From Thalassotalea sp. LPB0316 (GTDB lineage: Bacteria > Pseudomonadota > Gammaproteobacteria > Enterobacterales > Alteromonadaceae), in assembly GCF_014898095.1 (NCBI RefSeq), contig NZ_CP062946.1:1116001-1180000 (forward strand): DNA of 64,000 bases, given 5' to 3'. Shown piece after piece: positions 1 to 8,965 of the stretch. The number at the start of each line of letters is the position of its first letter. The first letter of the stretch is position 1. The position numbers and the translations under genes were made by a program. Below the pieces are notes generated by a model that was given only the letters and a program-made list of their open reading frames with translations, was not told where the DNA came from and made no database searches.

Positions 1-227
1 TTGTTATTGTCTTAGTCAACTGAACTATAACACGCACTATAACGCTTCTTGATGTGATCGTCATGTTGTTCAGTATTTAGCTATGCCGTGTCGAGGGCGC
101 TCAAAAAAGCTGTGACTTGATTAATAACCTGAACAAATAAAGCGAACACAACAATCGCTTTAATTAATTTTATTAATTAAGATGGTTGGCGCATGATTAA
201 TGTCAGCAACAAGACAGGAGAATTTCT

Positions 228-362
228 ATGGCATTAATCAAACAATTTATTACTCGCTTGCACAAACCTCAAGCAAATGAACAGCAGTCAGTGTGTAACT
301 ACGCAAACAACTATTACGGCGATAGAGTGTGTGTGGCAAAAGCTAAAACCGATAAGAGCTAA
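228..362 (+). CDS. Small unknown protein, 44 aa
   Basis: A 44-codon ORF opening at an ATG that has an AGGAG ribosome site seven bases upstream, which is why I believe it is translated. The product starts MALIKQFITRLHKPQ and has a basic amphipathic N-terminal half, then a short stretch rich in Asn/Tyr with two cysteines (residues 23 and 35). There is no signal peptide or membrane segment. I recognise no family. It stands alone: the divergent Sel1-repeat gene ends 75 bp downstream on the other strand, and the 227 bases upstream hold only AT-rich, promoter-like sequence. Whether it is expressed cannot be told from sequence. Confidence 0.5.
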   Translation: MALIKQFITRLHKPQANEQQSVCNYANNYYGDRVCVAKAKTDKS

Positions 363-383
363 GGCGTGTTAAACTTACGGGCG

Positions 384-410
384 GGCAAGCACAGTTAAAA
401 GTGGCTTGCC
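384..410. other. Stem-loop between convergent genes
   Basis: GGCAAGC (384-390) pairs with GCTTGCC (404-410) around a 13-base loop, with possible outer pairing of GGCG near 363 and CGCC near 417. It sits between the ends of the 44-aa gene and the Sel1-repeat gene, where a terminator is expected, but no clear U-tract follows on either strand. Confidence 0.3.
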
Positions 411-436
411 ATAACGCCAATTACTATTTTTGACAA

Positions 437-1174
437 TTACATACCTAAAATAAAAGGAAAATCGGAAAGCACGCTATCAACACTATTGGTTTGGTAACAG
501 CCCGGTCGTTTAGTACATTGGGTAGTTGGTAAACGTGAACCCAATGATGTTTCTCTTCCTCGGTATGTCAACAAGTTTTCTGTTAGCCGCACTTCTAATG
601 GCGGAGCGGTTATCGTGATAGTTTCCATGTTGTCAGAAGGCCAAGACAAATTACCATTCTGATCTGTAATCAAAGGCGTTTTATTAACTAACTTGTCTAG
701 CCTTGGGAATTGATCCAATGACAATGATGGTTTGGCTTTAATCATGTCGATAACATTTGGCATATCAGGGTGTTGATGTTGGTATGCTTTGGCAAGGTAT
801 TGATCGGCTTTTTTGAGATCTTGCATGCCAAAAGAGTCGCTAAGATAAGCTATCGCCAAGATAAAATCAGCTTGTTGGTATCCTTTTCTTGCGGCTTTAG
901 TTAGGTAGTAAATACCTTTATCGATATCGCGTATTGGGCTTTGTGTGATGTACATTAACCCTGCTTTAAAGCTTGCAGATATACTGCCATCCTTTACCGC
1001 TTTTTTGTAGTAGCGTAGCGCCTTGTCTTTGTTTTGTTCTACGCCATATCCGTGTTCGTAAAATTGCCCTAGTGTACTCATGGCTTCTGGGTGCCCTCGC
1101 AATGCTGCGGACTTGTAGTTTTGGTAAAGCGACTGGCACTGAGCAGTATTGCAAGCCGTTATTGTCTTACTCAT
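437..1174 (-). CDS. Sel1-like repeat (SLR/TPR-like) protein
   Basis: A 245-aa protein. Residues about 17-135 contain consecutive Sel1-type repeats: a unit with AA.RGHPEAM..LG..YEHGYGV.....KAL.YYKKAV, then one with KAGLMYI......KGIYYLTKAARKGY, then a weaker third. Sel1 repeats form alpha-helical solenoids used for protein-protein contacts, often in envelope stress or signalling networks. The C-terminal third has no recognisable domain. The start is the only good ATG, but the ribosome site is weak and no signal peptide is visible, so the compartment is unclear. It is divergent from the sensor kinase gene across a 183-bp gap. The specific partner is unknown. Confidence 0.7.
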   Translation of the reverse strand: MSKTITACNTAQCQSLYQNYKSAALRGHPEAMSTLGQFYEHGYGVEQNKDKALRYYKKAVKDGSISASFKAGLMYITQSPIRDIDKGIYYLTKAARKGYQQADFILAIAYLSDSFGMQDLKKADQYLAKAYQHQHPDMPNVIDMIKAKPSLSLDQFPRLDKLVNKTPLITDQNGNLSWPSDNMETITITAPPLEVRLTENLLTYRGRETSLGSRLPTTQCTKRPGCYQTNSVDSVLSDFPFILGM

Positions 1175-1264
1175 TGCAAATACAGAAATTGCATATTAGA
1201 AAATAGTTAAAGCTAATTTTATCATCTTCACTCCATTGATTTTAAATCATAATTTCTCAGTATA

Positions 1265-1273
1265 GGGGGGGGG
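1265..1273. repeat. Nine-base G homopolymer in a divergent intergenic region
   Basis: A run of nine G residues in the otherwise AT-rich 183-bp gap between the Sel1-repeat gene (minus) and the hybrid kinase gene (plus). It lies about 85-90 bp from both start codons. Tracts of this length can slip during replication; no functional role is shown by sequence alone. Confidence 0.6.
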
Positions 1274-1357
1274 AGATGAGTTTGCAAACTTATCTATTTG
1301 TTAAGGGTTTTATTGACTGTAGCGCGTTAAGCATTCGTTTAATTCTTGTGAGCTTTA

Positions 1358-4300
1358 ATGTTATATTGGCTATCTGCTATCGCTAAAGTATTCAATCTAG
1401 TGTCCAAACAAGATAAAAAAACTCGCTTATTTCAACGCTATAACCGTTTAGTGTTTACGGTTTTTGTTCTTGTGGTGTTACTGGCGATTGTTATTTCAGT
1501 TTCTCGCTACTACAGTGCAGTGGAAGAACACCAAGTTCGTCGTTTCAATCAATTTACCAGTAATACTCAGTTACTCAATCAACGACTCAAGCTCGGTATT
1601 AGCACCATCGATAATTTATCTGAACTGGCGCAATACCACTTAAAAAATCATGCGCTTACGTTAGCTCCTTTGCCCCGTCTGGTTAATGATAACGACGGCT
1701 TTTACTTGGACATTATTCACTTTGACGATAAAACCTTGATCAATAACTTAACGGGTCAAGGCCGTGTTGAAGAGTTATCTGAGCCCATTTTGAATGAAAT
1801 TAAAATGACTCAGCAGATAAGCCCCGCTTTTGCCAGTGCAGTAAATACCATCCCTGAGGTGTCTTGGCTGTATTATTTGTCAAACCGACAGTTTATCAGT
1901 ATCTACCCTTGGGTAGATAAAGAGCAGTGGCGATTTAATCAAAACTTGTTGACCAGTGAACATTACGCCGCGCTAAAACAATTAGCACAAGATGAGCTGT
2001 ACTGGTCTAAACCCTATATCGATACCGCTGGCACGGGAGCTAGTTTCTCGCTGGGCGCTGGGGTTTATAACCAGTCGCGCTTTATGGGGGCGCTAGTTTT
2101 AGACTTTAATTTAAATAAGTTCGCTGATTACTTGGCGAGAAACCCAGTAGAAAACGCCAATGTTGTGGTGATCAATAACCATCAGCAGTTGATGATTTCC
2201 TACCCTAAGGCCAACATTAACGAGCAAAAACTGCTTGGTTGGCATGAAGTTGTGCCGACTCAATTGCGTGAGTTGACCTTAGCGCAAATCGACCAACTTG
2301 GCCCTTATTTTAAGTATCAGGGGTGGTGGGTCGAGGTTGTTGAGTTATCGGCTAATGGCTGGAGTGTTATTCAGTATCAGCCATATCAGCACTTTATTGC
2401 GCCGATTATTAAAAATAGTATTACTACATTTATCTGGAGTATCGGAACACTCTTTGTTGTGGTGTTGGTTATTTACTTACTAACCCTTGGCAGTTTTATT
2501 AGACCAACCAAAAGTTTCGTGCAACACATCGAAAATACCGCCAAAGGCGATCCAGGTAAAGAGCAGCCGCCATTGGGCTGGCATTATTGGTATCAATTGG
2601 TTGAAAATATTTTCGGCCAAAACCGTTCCTTGATGCAGCAGCTCAAAGATCACAATTTAGAGCTCGATAAGCGCGTAGCCGAGCAAACTAGTGCTTTACG
2701 GGCTAAGAGCGAACAACATCAACGCGATTTTGCCCAATTAGAATCCATTGTTAATGCCATTCCTGAGCTTATTATTTTCACCGACCCCAAAGGCTTGATT
2801 ATCGGGGTTAATCAAGCCTTTAAGAAATTTGTGGGGGTTGAAGACGATACCTTTTTGGGCGAGCGTGCAGCTGATATGTTGCCTAAGGCTATTGCTCAGG
2901 TATTAGAGCACTTTGTTCACCTGACTAAACAAGGCAATGATAGCCCGTCGAATATTCGCAATGTTGAAGTTAACGAAAAACATTTTGATATCTACTGCGG
3001 TTATGTATTTGGCGATGAAAAATCGATCTTGGGTAGTGTTTTTATTATTCGTGATATTACGCAACAATATGCTTCTGAAATTGCCTTAATGAATGCTAAG
3101 GAGCACGCGGAAGAGGCGAACAAAGCAAAAAGTCAATTTTTGGCGAATATGAGTCACGAGATTCGCACGCCAATTAATGCGATAGACGGCATGATGTCGG
3201 TTTTAGAAAGCACGTCACTTACGCCACTGCAATTACAATACATTACGACCGCTCAATCAGCCTCATCATCCTTGCTTCGGCTAGTTGACGAGTTACTCGA
3301 TTTAGCTAAGGTTGAATCGGGTAATATGCAACTGTATTACGGCAATCATTCGCTAGATCAAATTATTGAACAAGCCGTACAATTTAATTTAAGCCGAGCT
3401 AAGCAAAAAGGCCTCGATTTTGTTATTGAGCTTTCACCAAGTTTGCCTGCAATGGTGAAAACAGACGAGGGACGGCTTGTTCAAGTGCTCAATAATATTC
3501 TCAACAATGCGGTCAAGTTTACCCATCAAGGTCAAATTAAACTTTACGTAAATACCTACCTCAAGTCAGCGCATCAAACAAAAACTAAAGTGCGTTTTGC
3601 CATTTCAGATACCGGTATTGGCATTAAGCCCGAAGCGCAAAAAGAGTTGTTTAATGCCTTCACTCAAGCCGATGAATCGATGACTCGCGAGTACGGTGGT
3701 ACTGGGCTAGGTTTAGCTATTTGCCAACAAATTGTAAAGTTAATGGGCGGCAATATTGAAATTAAATCAACGCTTGGCCAAGGCAGTGAATTTAGTTTTG
3801 AATTAACGTTTGAAGAGGTCAGTTATCACCCGTCGCTCGACCATCAAATCAAGCTAGTTAGCCTCAATACTCAGATGAGTGATAACGCGTTAGCTAGTAT
3901 CAATCACCTTGGGGTTGATGTGATCAATGTCGAGCGTGTCGATGACTTTACATGCCTTGATAGCAATGTTGTTATTGTGATCGACACTCAACACGTTGAT
4001 CACCAAAAGCTATTCGAGCAACTGGCTGATTTTAGTCGCCATCACCGTCAGCATTGGCAGCATGTTAAAGCCATTGGCGTTTTGTTACCAAGTAACTCAA
4101 ACCAAATCAGCGCGATTGAGCAACAAGTGATGTCATTCAAAATGCCTTATGCGTTTATCGAGCAACCTATTTACCGCTCGACTTTACTATCGCTTTGCCA
4201 GCTAGGTATTGAGCAACAAGAACAACAGGCAAATGAACGCGAAAAAAACAAAGTAGATACTAATCAATCGTTAGAAAATAAGTCTGTCTTGTTAGTAGAA

Positions 4301-4657
4301 GATAACGTCGTTAACCAGATGGTTGCTAAACAGTTATTGGCAACAATGGGTGTTAATGTAACGCTTGCCGAAAACGGTCAGCAAGCTGTAGATATGGTAC
4401 AGCAACAAGCCTTCGATTTGGTGTTGATGGATATTCAGATGCCAGTGATGGATGGCTTAACCGCGACGAAAAAAATTCGCGAACAGGCAAGGTTTAGCAA
4501 CTTACCCATTATCGCGATGACGGCTCATGCAAGGGAAGAAGATCGTCAGAAAAGCTATCAAGCGGGCATGAACATGCATATTGCTAAACCTGTCACGGCC
4601 CAAATATTAAAGCAAGGTATGCTCGAGGCGCTAAATTTGAGCCATCAGGTGAACTAA
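1358..4657 (+). CDS. Hybrid sensor histidine kinase / response regulator
   Basis: A 1099-aa inner-membrane sensor. Order: cytoplasmic N-tail, TM1 (about 31-50), a roughly 300-residue periplasmic sensing region, TM2 (about 352-378), a linker, a PAS domain (about 460-570), a HisKA domain with phospho-acceptor His600 in SHEIRTPINA, an HATPase_c domain with DTGIGI and GGTGLGLAI boxes (about 748-790), then a degenerate receiver-like stretch and a C-terminal receiver with phospho-acceptor Asp1025 in LVLMDIQMP. There is no HPt domain, so relay must go through a separate HPt protein or the receiver is autoregulatory. No partner regulator lies next to it. The ligand is unknown. The gene ends 10 bp from the convergent transglutaminase-like gene. 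Confidence 0.9.
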   Translation: MLYWLSAIAKVFNLVSKQDKKTRLFQRYNRLVFTVFVLVVLLAIVISVSRYYSAVEEHQVRRFNQFTSNTQLLNQRLKLGISTIDNLSELAQYHLKNHALTLAPLPRLVNDNDGFYLDIIHFDDKTLINNLTGQGRVEELSEPILNEIKMTQQISPAFASAVNTIPEVSWLYYLSNRQFISIYPWVDKEQWRFNQNLLTSEHYAALKQLAQDELYWSKPYIDTAGTGASFSLGAGVYNQSRFMGALVLDFNLNKFADYLARNPVENANVVVINNHQQLMISYPKANINEQKLLGWHEVVPTQLRELTLAQIDQLGPYFKYQGWWVEVVELSANGWSVIQYQPYQHFIAPIIKNSITTFIWSIGTLFVVVLVIYLLTLGSFIRPTKSFVQHIENTAKGDPGKEQPPLGWHYWYQLVENIFGQNRSLMQQLKDHNLELDKRVAEQTSALRAKSEQHQRDFAQLESIVNAIPELIIFTDPKGLIIGVNQAFKKFVGVEDDTFLGERAADMLPKAIAQVLEHFVHLTKQGNDSPSNIRNVEVNEKHFDIYCGYVFGDEKSILGSVFIIRDITQQYASEIALMNAKEHAEEANKAKSQFLANMSHEIRTPINAIDGMMSVLESTSLTPLQLQYITTAQSASSSLLRLVDELLDLAKVESGNMQLYYGNHSLDQIIEQAVQFNLSRAKQKGLDFVIELSPSLPAMVKTDEGRLVQVLNNILNNAVKFTHQGQIKLYVNTYLKSAHQTKTKVRFAISDTGIGIKPEAQKELFNAFTQADESMTREYGGTGLGLAICQQIVKLMGGNIEIKSTLGQGSEFSFELTFEEVSYHPSLDHQIKLVSLNTQMSDNALASINHLGVDVINVERVDDFTCLDSNVVIVIDTQHVDHQKLFEQLADFSRHHRQHWQHVKAIGVLLPSNSNQISAIEQQVMSFKMPYAFIEQPIYRSTLLSLCQLGIEQQEQQANEREKNKVDTNQSLENKSVLLVEDNVVNQMVAKQLLATMGVNVTLAENGQQAVDMVQQQAFDLVLMDIQMPVMDGLTATKKIREQARFSNLPIIAMTAHAREEDRQKSYQAGMNMHIAKPVTAQILKQGMLEALNLSHQVN

Positions 4658-4667
4658 TTGCGTTGCA

Positions 4668-5708
4668 CTAAGTATCAGTTTCAGCAAGCTCTTGAACATT
4701 GATATCACTGGCTTGCTCTTGATAGTGAAACTTTTCTACTGAATAGAGCCCAGCGTCGATAGCTTGCTCGGAGCTCAACGCGATTTCGCCGAGCGGATAT
4801 TGAGCGGGGCCAGTCGGTTCGCCTAACACATAGGTAATACCTTCGTGAGTCATTGTTTTATCACCAGGTTCCGCCGGTGCATTGATCCCCATCAAGGCAT
4901 GACCATCAATAAATACCATGATCATCTCAATACGCGGCATTAGGCTTCTCAACAACGCGGCACTTAAGGTTACTTTTGAATCACAATCCCCCTGGTTTTG
5001 ATACAGCAGTTGTAATGGCGGAACAAAGCCTGCGCCGGCCGAGGTTTGTCTAGATACTAACGGCGAGTAGGGAATTGATTGAATAAACTGTAATGTGTAA
5101 TCGGTCACCAAGCGTATATTTCGCAGCTCTACTGTCGCTAATATTTGCGGTTTTAATGCCTTAAGAAGGGGAGCGGATTGCCTAGCGATCTCAACGTGAT
5201 TAGGCTTAATGCCGAGTTCTCCGTCATAACGGGTAAACACGTGGTAAAACCTTTCGGCTAAATACTGCTCGCGCATCTCTTTGGCTAATTGATTGAGCTG
5301 TACTTGCCCTGCGTTAAGCGCTTCTTCATCGGGTGAAGATAAACTCAGGCTAATATGACCTTGTTCACGTGATATCTCTAGGTTTACCCCATCAACCGGA
5401 TCTGCTCGCCACGCTTTCACCGTTTTTTTGAGGATAGCTTTTTGGGCGATCGGCGAGTTGTAAGCTCTAAAATTTCTAAATGGCTTGAAAAAGCTTTCAC
5501 TGGTTTCGGTAAAGCTTAACTGTTGCTTTTGTTGTTGAATATCGTGCCAAGTAAAGCTTAGTGAGACTGAGCCTTCGCTGTGCTTTTTAGTGAAATTTAA
5601 CTGCTGAGCATAGGCTTGCGTGGTTAAAAAAGTGCTACTGATGGCGATTGCCGAAGTTAAAGCAAATGTCACTATGCTCAAATTTATTTGATTGACAATA
5701 AAACTCAT
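4668..5708 (-). CDS. Secreted transglutaminase-like protein
   Basis: A 346-aa protein with an N-terminal signal peptide or anchor ending near AQA/YAQQ (residues 31-36). I see no assigned name for it, but residues about 200-305 have the order of a transglutaminase-like (papain-fold) catalytic core: Cys242 in QGDCDSK, His270 in DGHALMGI, and an acidic residue (Glu297) in LGEPTG. A conserved-looking Pro/Tyr stretch before the Cys (IPYSPL) also fits that superfamily. The N-terminal 200 residues are beta-rich with no recognised domain. Bacterial members act as cysteine proteases or cross-linkers in the envelope. The ATG has an AGGCGA ribosome site. The motif match is by eye. Confidence 0.55.
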   Translation of the reverse strand: MSFIVNQINLSIVTFALTSAIAISSTFLTTQAYAQQLNFTKKHSEGSVSLSFTWHDIQQQKQQLSFTETSESFFKPFRNFRAYNSPIAQKAILKKTVKAWRADPVDGVNLEISREQGHISLSLSSPDEEALNAGQVQLNQLAKEMREQYLAERFYHVFTRYDGELGIKPNHVEIARQSAPLLKALKPQILATVELRNIRLVTDYTLQFIQSIPYSPLVSRQTSAGAGFVPPLQLLYQNQGDCDSKVTLSAALLRSLMPRIEMIMVFIDGHALMGINAPAEPGDKTMTHEGITYVLGEPTGPAQYPLGEIALSSEQAIDAGLYSVEKFHYQEQASDINVQELAETDT

Positions 5709-5819
5709 AATATTCGCCTAAACTCTTGATAAACCTTACGCTAGTTACCGATTGCCACTTGTGTTGTATTCACGATAGTAAGGCTTGATCGGATAGATTG
5801 CTACTTATTGCTTTACATT

Positions 5820-5855
5820 TTCAAACATTTGTTTATATTTAAACAGTTGTTTTAA
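5820..5855. promoter_or_regulatory. Two tandem PsrA-like operators upstream of the acyl-CoA dehydrogenase gene
   Basis: Two 18-bp imperfect palindromes lie end to end: TTCAAACATTTGTTTATA (5820-5837) and TTTAAACAGTTGTTTTAA (5838-5855), 30-66 bp before the start codon. Both share the core AAAC-N4-GTTT with the near-perfect palindrome upstream of fadB. This core fits the motif known for PsrA, the TetR-family fatty-acid degradation repressor of gammaproteobacteria. No regulator gene is present in the window. Confidence 0.65.
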
Positions 5856-5885
5856 TCGTATGTTTAATATTTTGAGGAGCCTCTC

Positions 5886-7664
5886 ATGGCAGACTATCAA
5901 GCCCCTTTGAAGGACATGAGCTTTTTACTTCACGATGTGTTTGATGTAACAAGTTTGTGGCAATCACTTCCAAATATAGCAGATCACGTTGATCCTGAGA
6001 CGGCAGATGCTATTTTGCAAGAGTGTGCGAAAATTGCAGAACAAGAAATCGCGCCATTATCTCAACCTGGTCATGAAACTGGCGTCAAATTTGACAATGG
6101 CAAAGTAACGACTGCGCCCGGTTACAAAGAAGCATTCCAAACCTATGCTGAAGGTGGTTGGACTGGCCTAGGTGGTGATATTGAATACGGCGGTATGGGC
6201 ATGCCGAAGATGATCACCGCTTTACACGAAGAAATGCTTTGTGCAGCAGACATTTCGTTTTCACTATACCCAGGCTTAACAGCCGGTGCAGGGCTTTCAA
6301 TAGTTAAACACGCCAGTGAAGAATTAAAACAGCGTTACTTAACACGCATGTATGCCGGTGAGTGGGCGGGCTCAATGTGTTTAACTGAATCGCATTCTGG
6401 TACCGATTTAGGCATGATCCGCACTAAAGCCGTACCACAAGAGGATGGTTCATACAAAATCACGGGTGAGAAAATCTTCATTACCGGTGGTGAGCACGAC
6501 TTAACTGAAAATATCGTTCATTTAGTACTTGCTAAACTCCCTGATGCACCTGCTGGTCCACGTGGTATTTCACTGTTTTTAGTACCTAAAGTTTTAGTTA
6601 ATGACGACGAAACATTAGGTGAGCCAAACAATGTTAAGTGTGGCTCAATCGAGCACAAAATGGGGATTAACGCCTCAGCAACTTGTGTAATGAACTTTGA
6701 CAACGCAACCGGTTATCTCGTAGGTGAGATCAACAAAGGTTTAGCGTGTATGTTTACCATGATGAACTTTGAACGTATTGGTGTTGGTATCCAAGGTATT
6801 GGCGCGGCTGAGCGTTCATACCAAAACGCTTTAGAGTACGCCAAAGATCGTTTGCAAGGTCGTTCATTATCAGGTGCTAAATCACCAGAAAAGCCAGCAG
6901 ACTCAATTATGGTTCACGGTGATGTTCGCCGCATGTTATTAAACATGAAGGCCTCTAACGAGGGCTCTCGTGCACTTTCAACTTACATCTCGATGAAGCT
7001 TGATATTGCAACTTACGGTGAAGGTGAAGAAAAAGCTAAAGCTGACGCATTAGTTGCGCTAATGACACCTATTGCTAAAGCATTCTTTACTGACTTAGGT
7101 TTTGAAAGCACGGTTGCTGGCCAACAAGTTTTTGGCGGCCACGGCTTTATCCGCGAATGGGGTCAAGAGCAACTCGTGCGCGACTGTCGTATTGCCCAAA
7201 TTTACGAGGGTACTAATGGCGTTCAAGCAATGGATTTATTGGCGCGTAAAGTGGCAGGCTCAAAAGGTGAAATGTTCACAGTATTTGCCGATGAAGTTAA
7301 AGCCTATATCGCTAGAACGACAGCAGATAACATGCAAGAATTTATCGCTCCATTAGCTACAGCATTAGAAGAGTTAGAAACATTAACTAGAGATGTTCTC
7401 GCTAAAGCGGCAAGTAACCCTGAAGAGTTAGGTACATCGGCCAACGATTACTTGCATGTCTTTGGCTACACAGCGATGGCTTACGTGTGGGCATTAATGG
7501 CTGAAAAGTCGCTTGAAAAAGTTGAACAAGACGATTTTTACGTGGCAAAAATTAAAACAGCCCGTTATTACTTCAAGCGTTTATTACCAAGAACTCAGTC
7601 GCTAATTGCGGCAATTAACGCTGGTAGTGATGTGTTATTCGACATTGAAGATGAGTTGTTTTAG
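5886..7664 (+). CDS. Acyl-CoA dehydrogenase (DmdC/FadE-like, long form)
   Basis: A 592-aa flavoprotein that introduces the trans-2 double bond into acyl-CoA, the first step of beta-oxidation. It has the four-part long architecture: an N-terminal acyl-CoA dehydrogenase extension (about 1-80), the N and middle domains with the CLTESHSGTDLG flavin motif, the C-terminal helical domain with catalytic base Glu441 in AQIYEGTNG, and an extra C-terminal helical domain (about 470-592). This subfamily includes 3-methylthiopropanoyl-CoA dehydrogenase (DmdC), so the substrate could be fatty acyl-CoA or a methylthio-acyl-CoA. PsrA-like operators upstream favour fatty-acid use. An AGGAG ribosome site precedes the ATG. 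Confidence 0.9.
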   Translation: MADYQAPLKDMSFLLHDVFDVTSLWQSLPNIADHVDPETADAILQECAKIAEQEIAPLSQPGHETGVKFDNGKVTTAPGYKEAFQTYAEGGWTGLGGDIEYGGMGMPKMITALHEEMLCAADISFSLYPGLTAGAGLSIVKHASEELKQRYLTRMYAGEWAGSMCLTESHSGTDLGMIRTKAVPQEDGSYKITGEKIFITGGEHDLTENIVHLVLAKLPDAPAGPRGISLFLVPKVLVNDDETLGEPNNVKCGSIEHKMGINASATCVMNFDNATGYLVGEINKGLACMFTMMNFERIGVGIQGIGAAERSYQNALEYAKDRLQGRSLSGAKSPEKPADSIMVHGDVRRMLLNMKASNEGSRALSTYISMKLDIATYGEGEEKAKADALVALMTPIAKAFFTDLGFESTVAGQQVFGGHGFIREWGQEQLVRDCRIAQIYEGTNGVQAMDLLARKVAGSKGEMFTVFADEVKAYIARTTADNMQEFIAPLATALEELETLTRDVLAKAASNPEELGTSANDYLHVFGYTAMAYVWALMAEKSLEKVEQDDFYVAKIKTARYYFKRLLPRTQSLIAAINAGSDVLFDIEDELF

Positions 7665-7688
7665 CGCTATCGATTGTTGTTAATCAAT

Positions 7689-7718
7689 GAAAAAGCTCGC
7701 TTGGTTGCGAGCTTTTTC
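7689..7718 (+). terminator. Rho-independent terminator
   Basis: A perfect 12-bp stem, GAAAAAGCTCGC (7689-7700) with GCGAGCTTTTTC (7707-7718), around a TTGGTT loop, 25 bp after the acyl-CoA dehydrogenase stop codon. The T-run on the 3' arm completes the signal. Confidence 0.85.
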
Positions 7719-7871
7719 ATTTTCAGTCTATAATAAATTTGACCGCCAGTAATACGATGTTCATCGTTGGCGAGAACAATGCAGGGAAGCAAAAAATCGA
7801 AAAGGAATTAGCCTAGTCTACGGCCGTTCGTGATATCCCTGCGTAATACAACATATATGTTAGGGATTATT

Positions 7872-8717
7872 ATGAAAAAACTCACTTCTTTTATCGGCGC
7901 TACGCTTGTTGCGCTTTCTTCTGTTGTTACGTTCACAACGAGTGCACAAGGTGTTAGCGATAGTCAAGTTTATCAATTGTTAGATAAATCGGGTTCAACG
8001 CGTGCGATAGAAAGCATACCGATGCAAATGCAGGCTATGGGTCAGCAATTATCGTTGACCGCCAAAGATCAGCAAGAACATCAAGAATTCATGGAGCTTT
8101 TAGTCAACTCGATGAATACCGACGAAATGCTTTCACAAATGCTAGCAAGTATTAAAAAGAGTATGACGTCTGAGGATATTGAGGACGTATTGGCTTGGCT
8201 CAATAGTGACATTGGTGAACGCGTTGTAACGGCAGAGTTGAAATCGGCAGAGCCAGAATTTCAACAAGAATTTATGATGTATGCCGCTCAGTTACAATCA
8301 ACACCGCCATCTCAAGCGCGCAAACAAGTGATTATGGATTTAGTTGAAAAATCACAAATGGTTGACCAAGGTATGAACTTAATTACCGGTATCATCAAAA
8401 ACATGTTTGATGCAGTTAAGTCAAAAACACCAGAAGATCAGGAGTTAGCAAGTACCTTAGATAGCCAGTTAGACATGATGACTCGCAGCTTACGTCCTGC
8501 GATTGAACAACAAATGATTTTAACCTCATATTATATTTACCAAGATATTAGCAACGAAGATATCGCTACTTATACGAGCTTTTTCGAACAACCGACAGGG
8601 AAGAAATATATCACTTCGATGTATGATGCGGTGGGGGTTGCTATGTCGTCGTGGGGAACAAATTTGATGACCGACATTGTAGCAAAATACGACCAAGACT
8701 CTGAAAGCACAGAGTAA
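7872..8717 (+). CDS. Exported DUF2059-like protein
   Basis: A 281-aa protein starting at ATG 7872 (MKKLTSFIGA), chosen over an upstream GTG because it gives a clean signal peptide cut after TTSAQG and has a TAGGGA ribosome site. The mature part is helical and acidic. Two stretches follow the same pattern, one near MTSEDIEDVLAWLNSDIGE and one near ISNEDIATYTSFFEQPTGKK; this Asp/Glu-aromatic-Gly pattern is typical of DUF2059, so the protein may be an internal duplication. The function of DUF2059 proteins is unknown. It sits between the acyl-CoA dehydrogenase and fadB but has its own terminator, so a role in lipid metabolism is only a possibility. Confidence 0.65.
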   Translation: MKKLTSFIGATLVALSSVVTFTTSAQGVSDSQVYQLLDKSGSTRAIESIPMQMQAMGQQLSLTAKDQQEHQEFMELLVNSMNTDEMLSQMLASIKKSMTSEDIEDVLAWLNSDIGERVVTAELKSAEPEFQQEFMMYAAQLQSTPPSQARKQVIMDLVEKSQMVDQGMNLITGIIKNMFDAVKSKTPEDQELASTLDSQLDMMTRSLRPAIEQQMILTSYYIYQDISNEDIATYTSFFEQPTGKKYITSMYDAVGVAMSSWGTNLMTDIVAKYDQDSESTE

Positions 8718-8750
8718 ACCACTCAAAATCAAATGTTTTTACCATTTATT

Positions 8751-8786
8751 AGTAAGGCCTCTGAAACATAGAGGCCTTACTTTTTT
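8751..8786 (+). terminator. Rho-independent terminator
   Basis: A perfect 12-bp stem, AGTAAGGCCTCT (8751-8762) with AGAGGCCTTACT (8770-8781), loop GAAACAT, followed by a T-run. It ends transcription of the DUF2059-like gene before the fadBA promoter region. Confidence 0.88.
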
Positions 8787-8842
8787 AGCTATTAACTCTT
8801 TTTTAGCCTTTACCCCATTTCAGCTTACATTTATACGCCCAA

Positions 8843-8860
8843 TTTAAACAGGTGTTTAAA
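8843..8860. promoter_or_regulatory. PsrA-like operator upstream of fadBA
   Basis: TTTAAACAGGTGTTTAAA is a perfect palindrome except for its central GG. It lies 106 bp before the fadB start and matches the two tandem sites in front of the acyl-CoA dehydrogenase. The AAAC-N4-GTTT core fits PsrA-type fatty-acid repressors. Confidence 0.7.
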
Positions 8861-8965
8861 AAATTTGATTTTCCAAGTTATTCAAGGCACACTCAAGCAG
8901 CTATTATTACATCCATAACAAATATTTTGTTCAGAAAGCACCTTTAAGGTGAAGGAGAGGAAGGC

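Noticed and set aside
1276..1386. Short ORF after the G9 tract overlapping the kinase start
   Set aside because: Its ATG abuts the G-run without proper spacing and it overlaps a certain gene in another frame.
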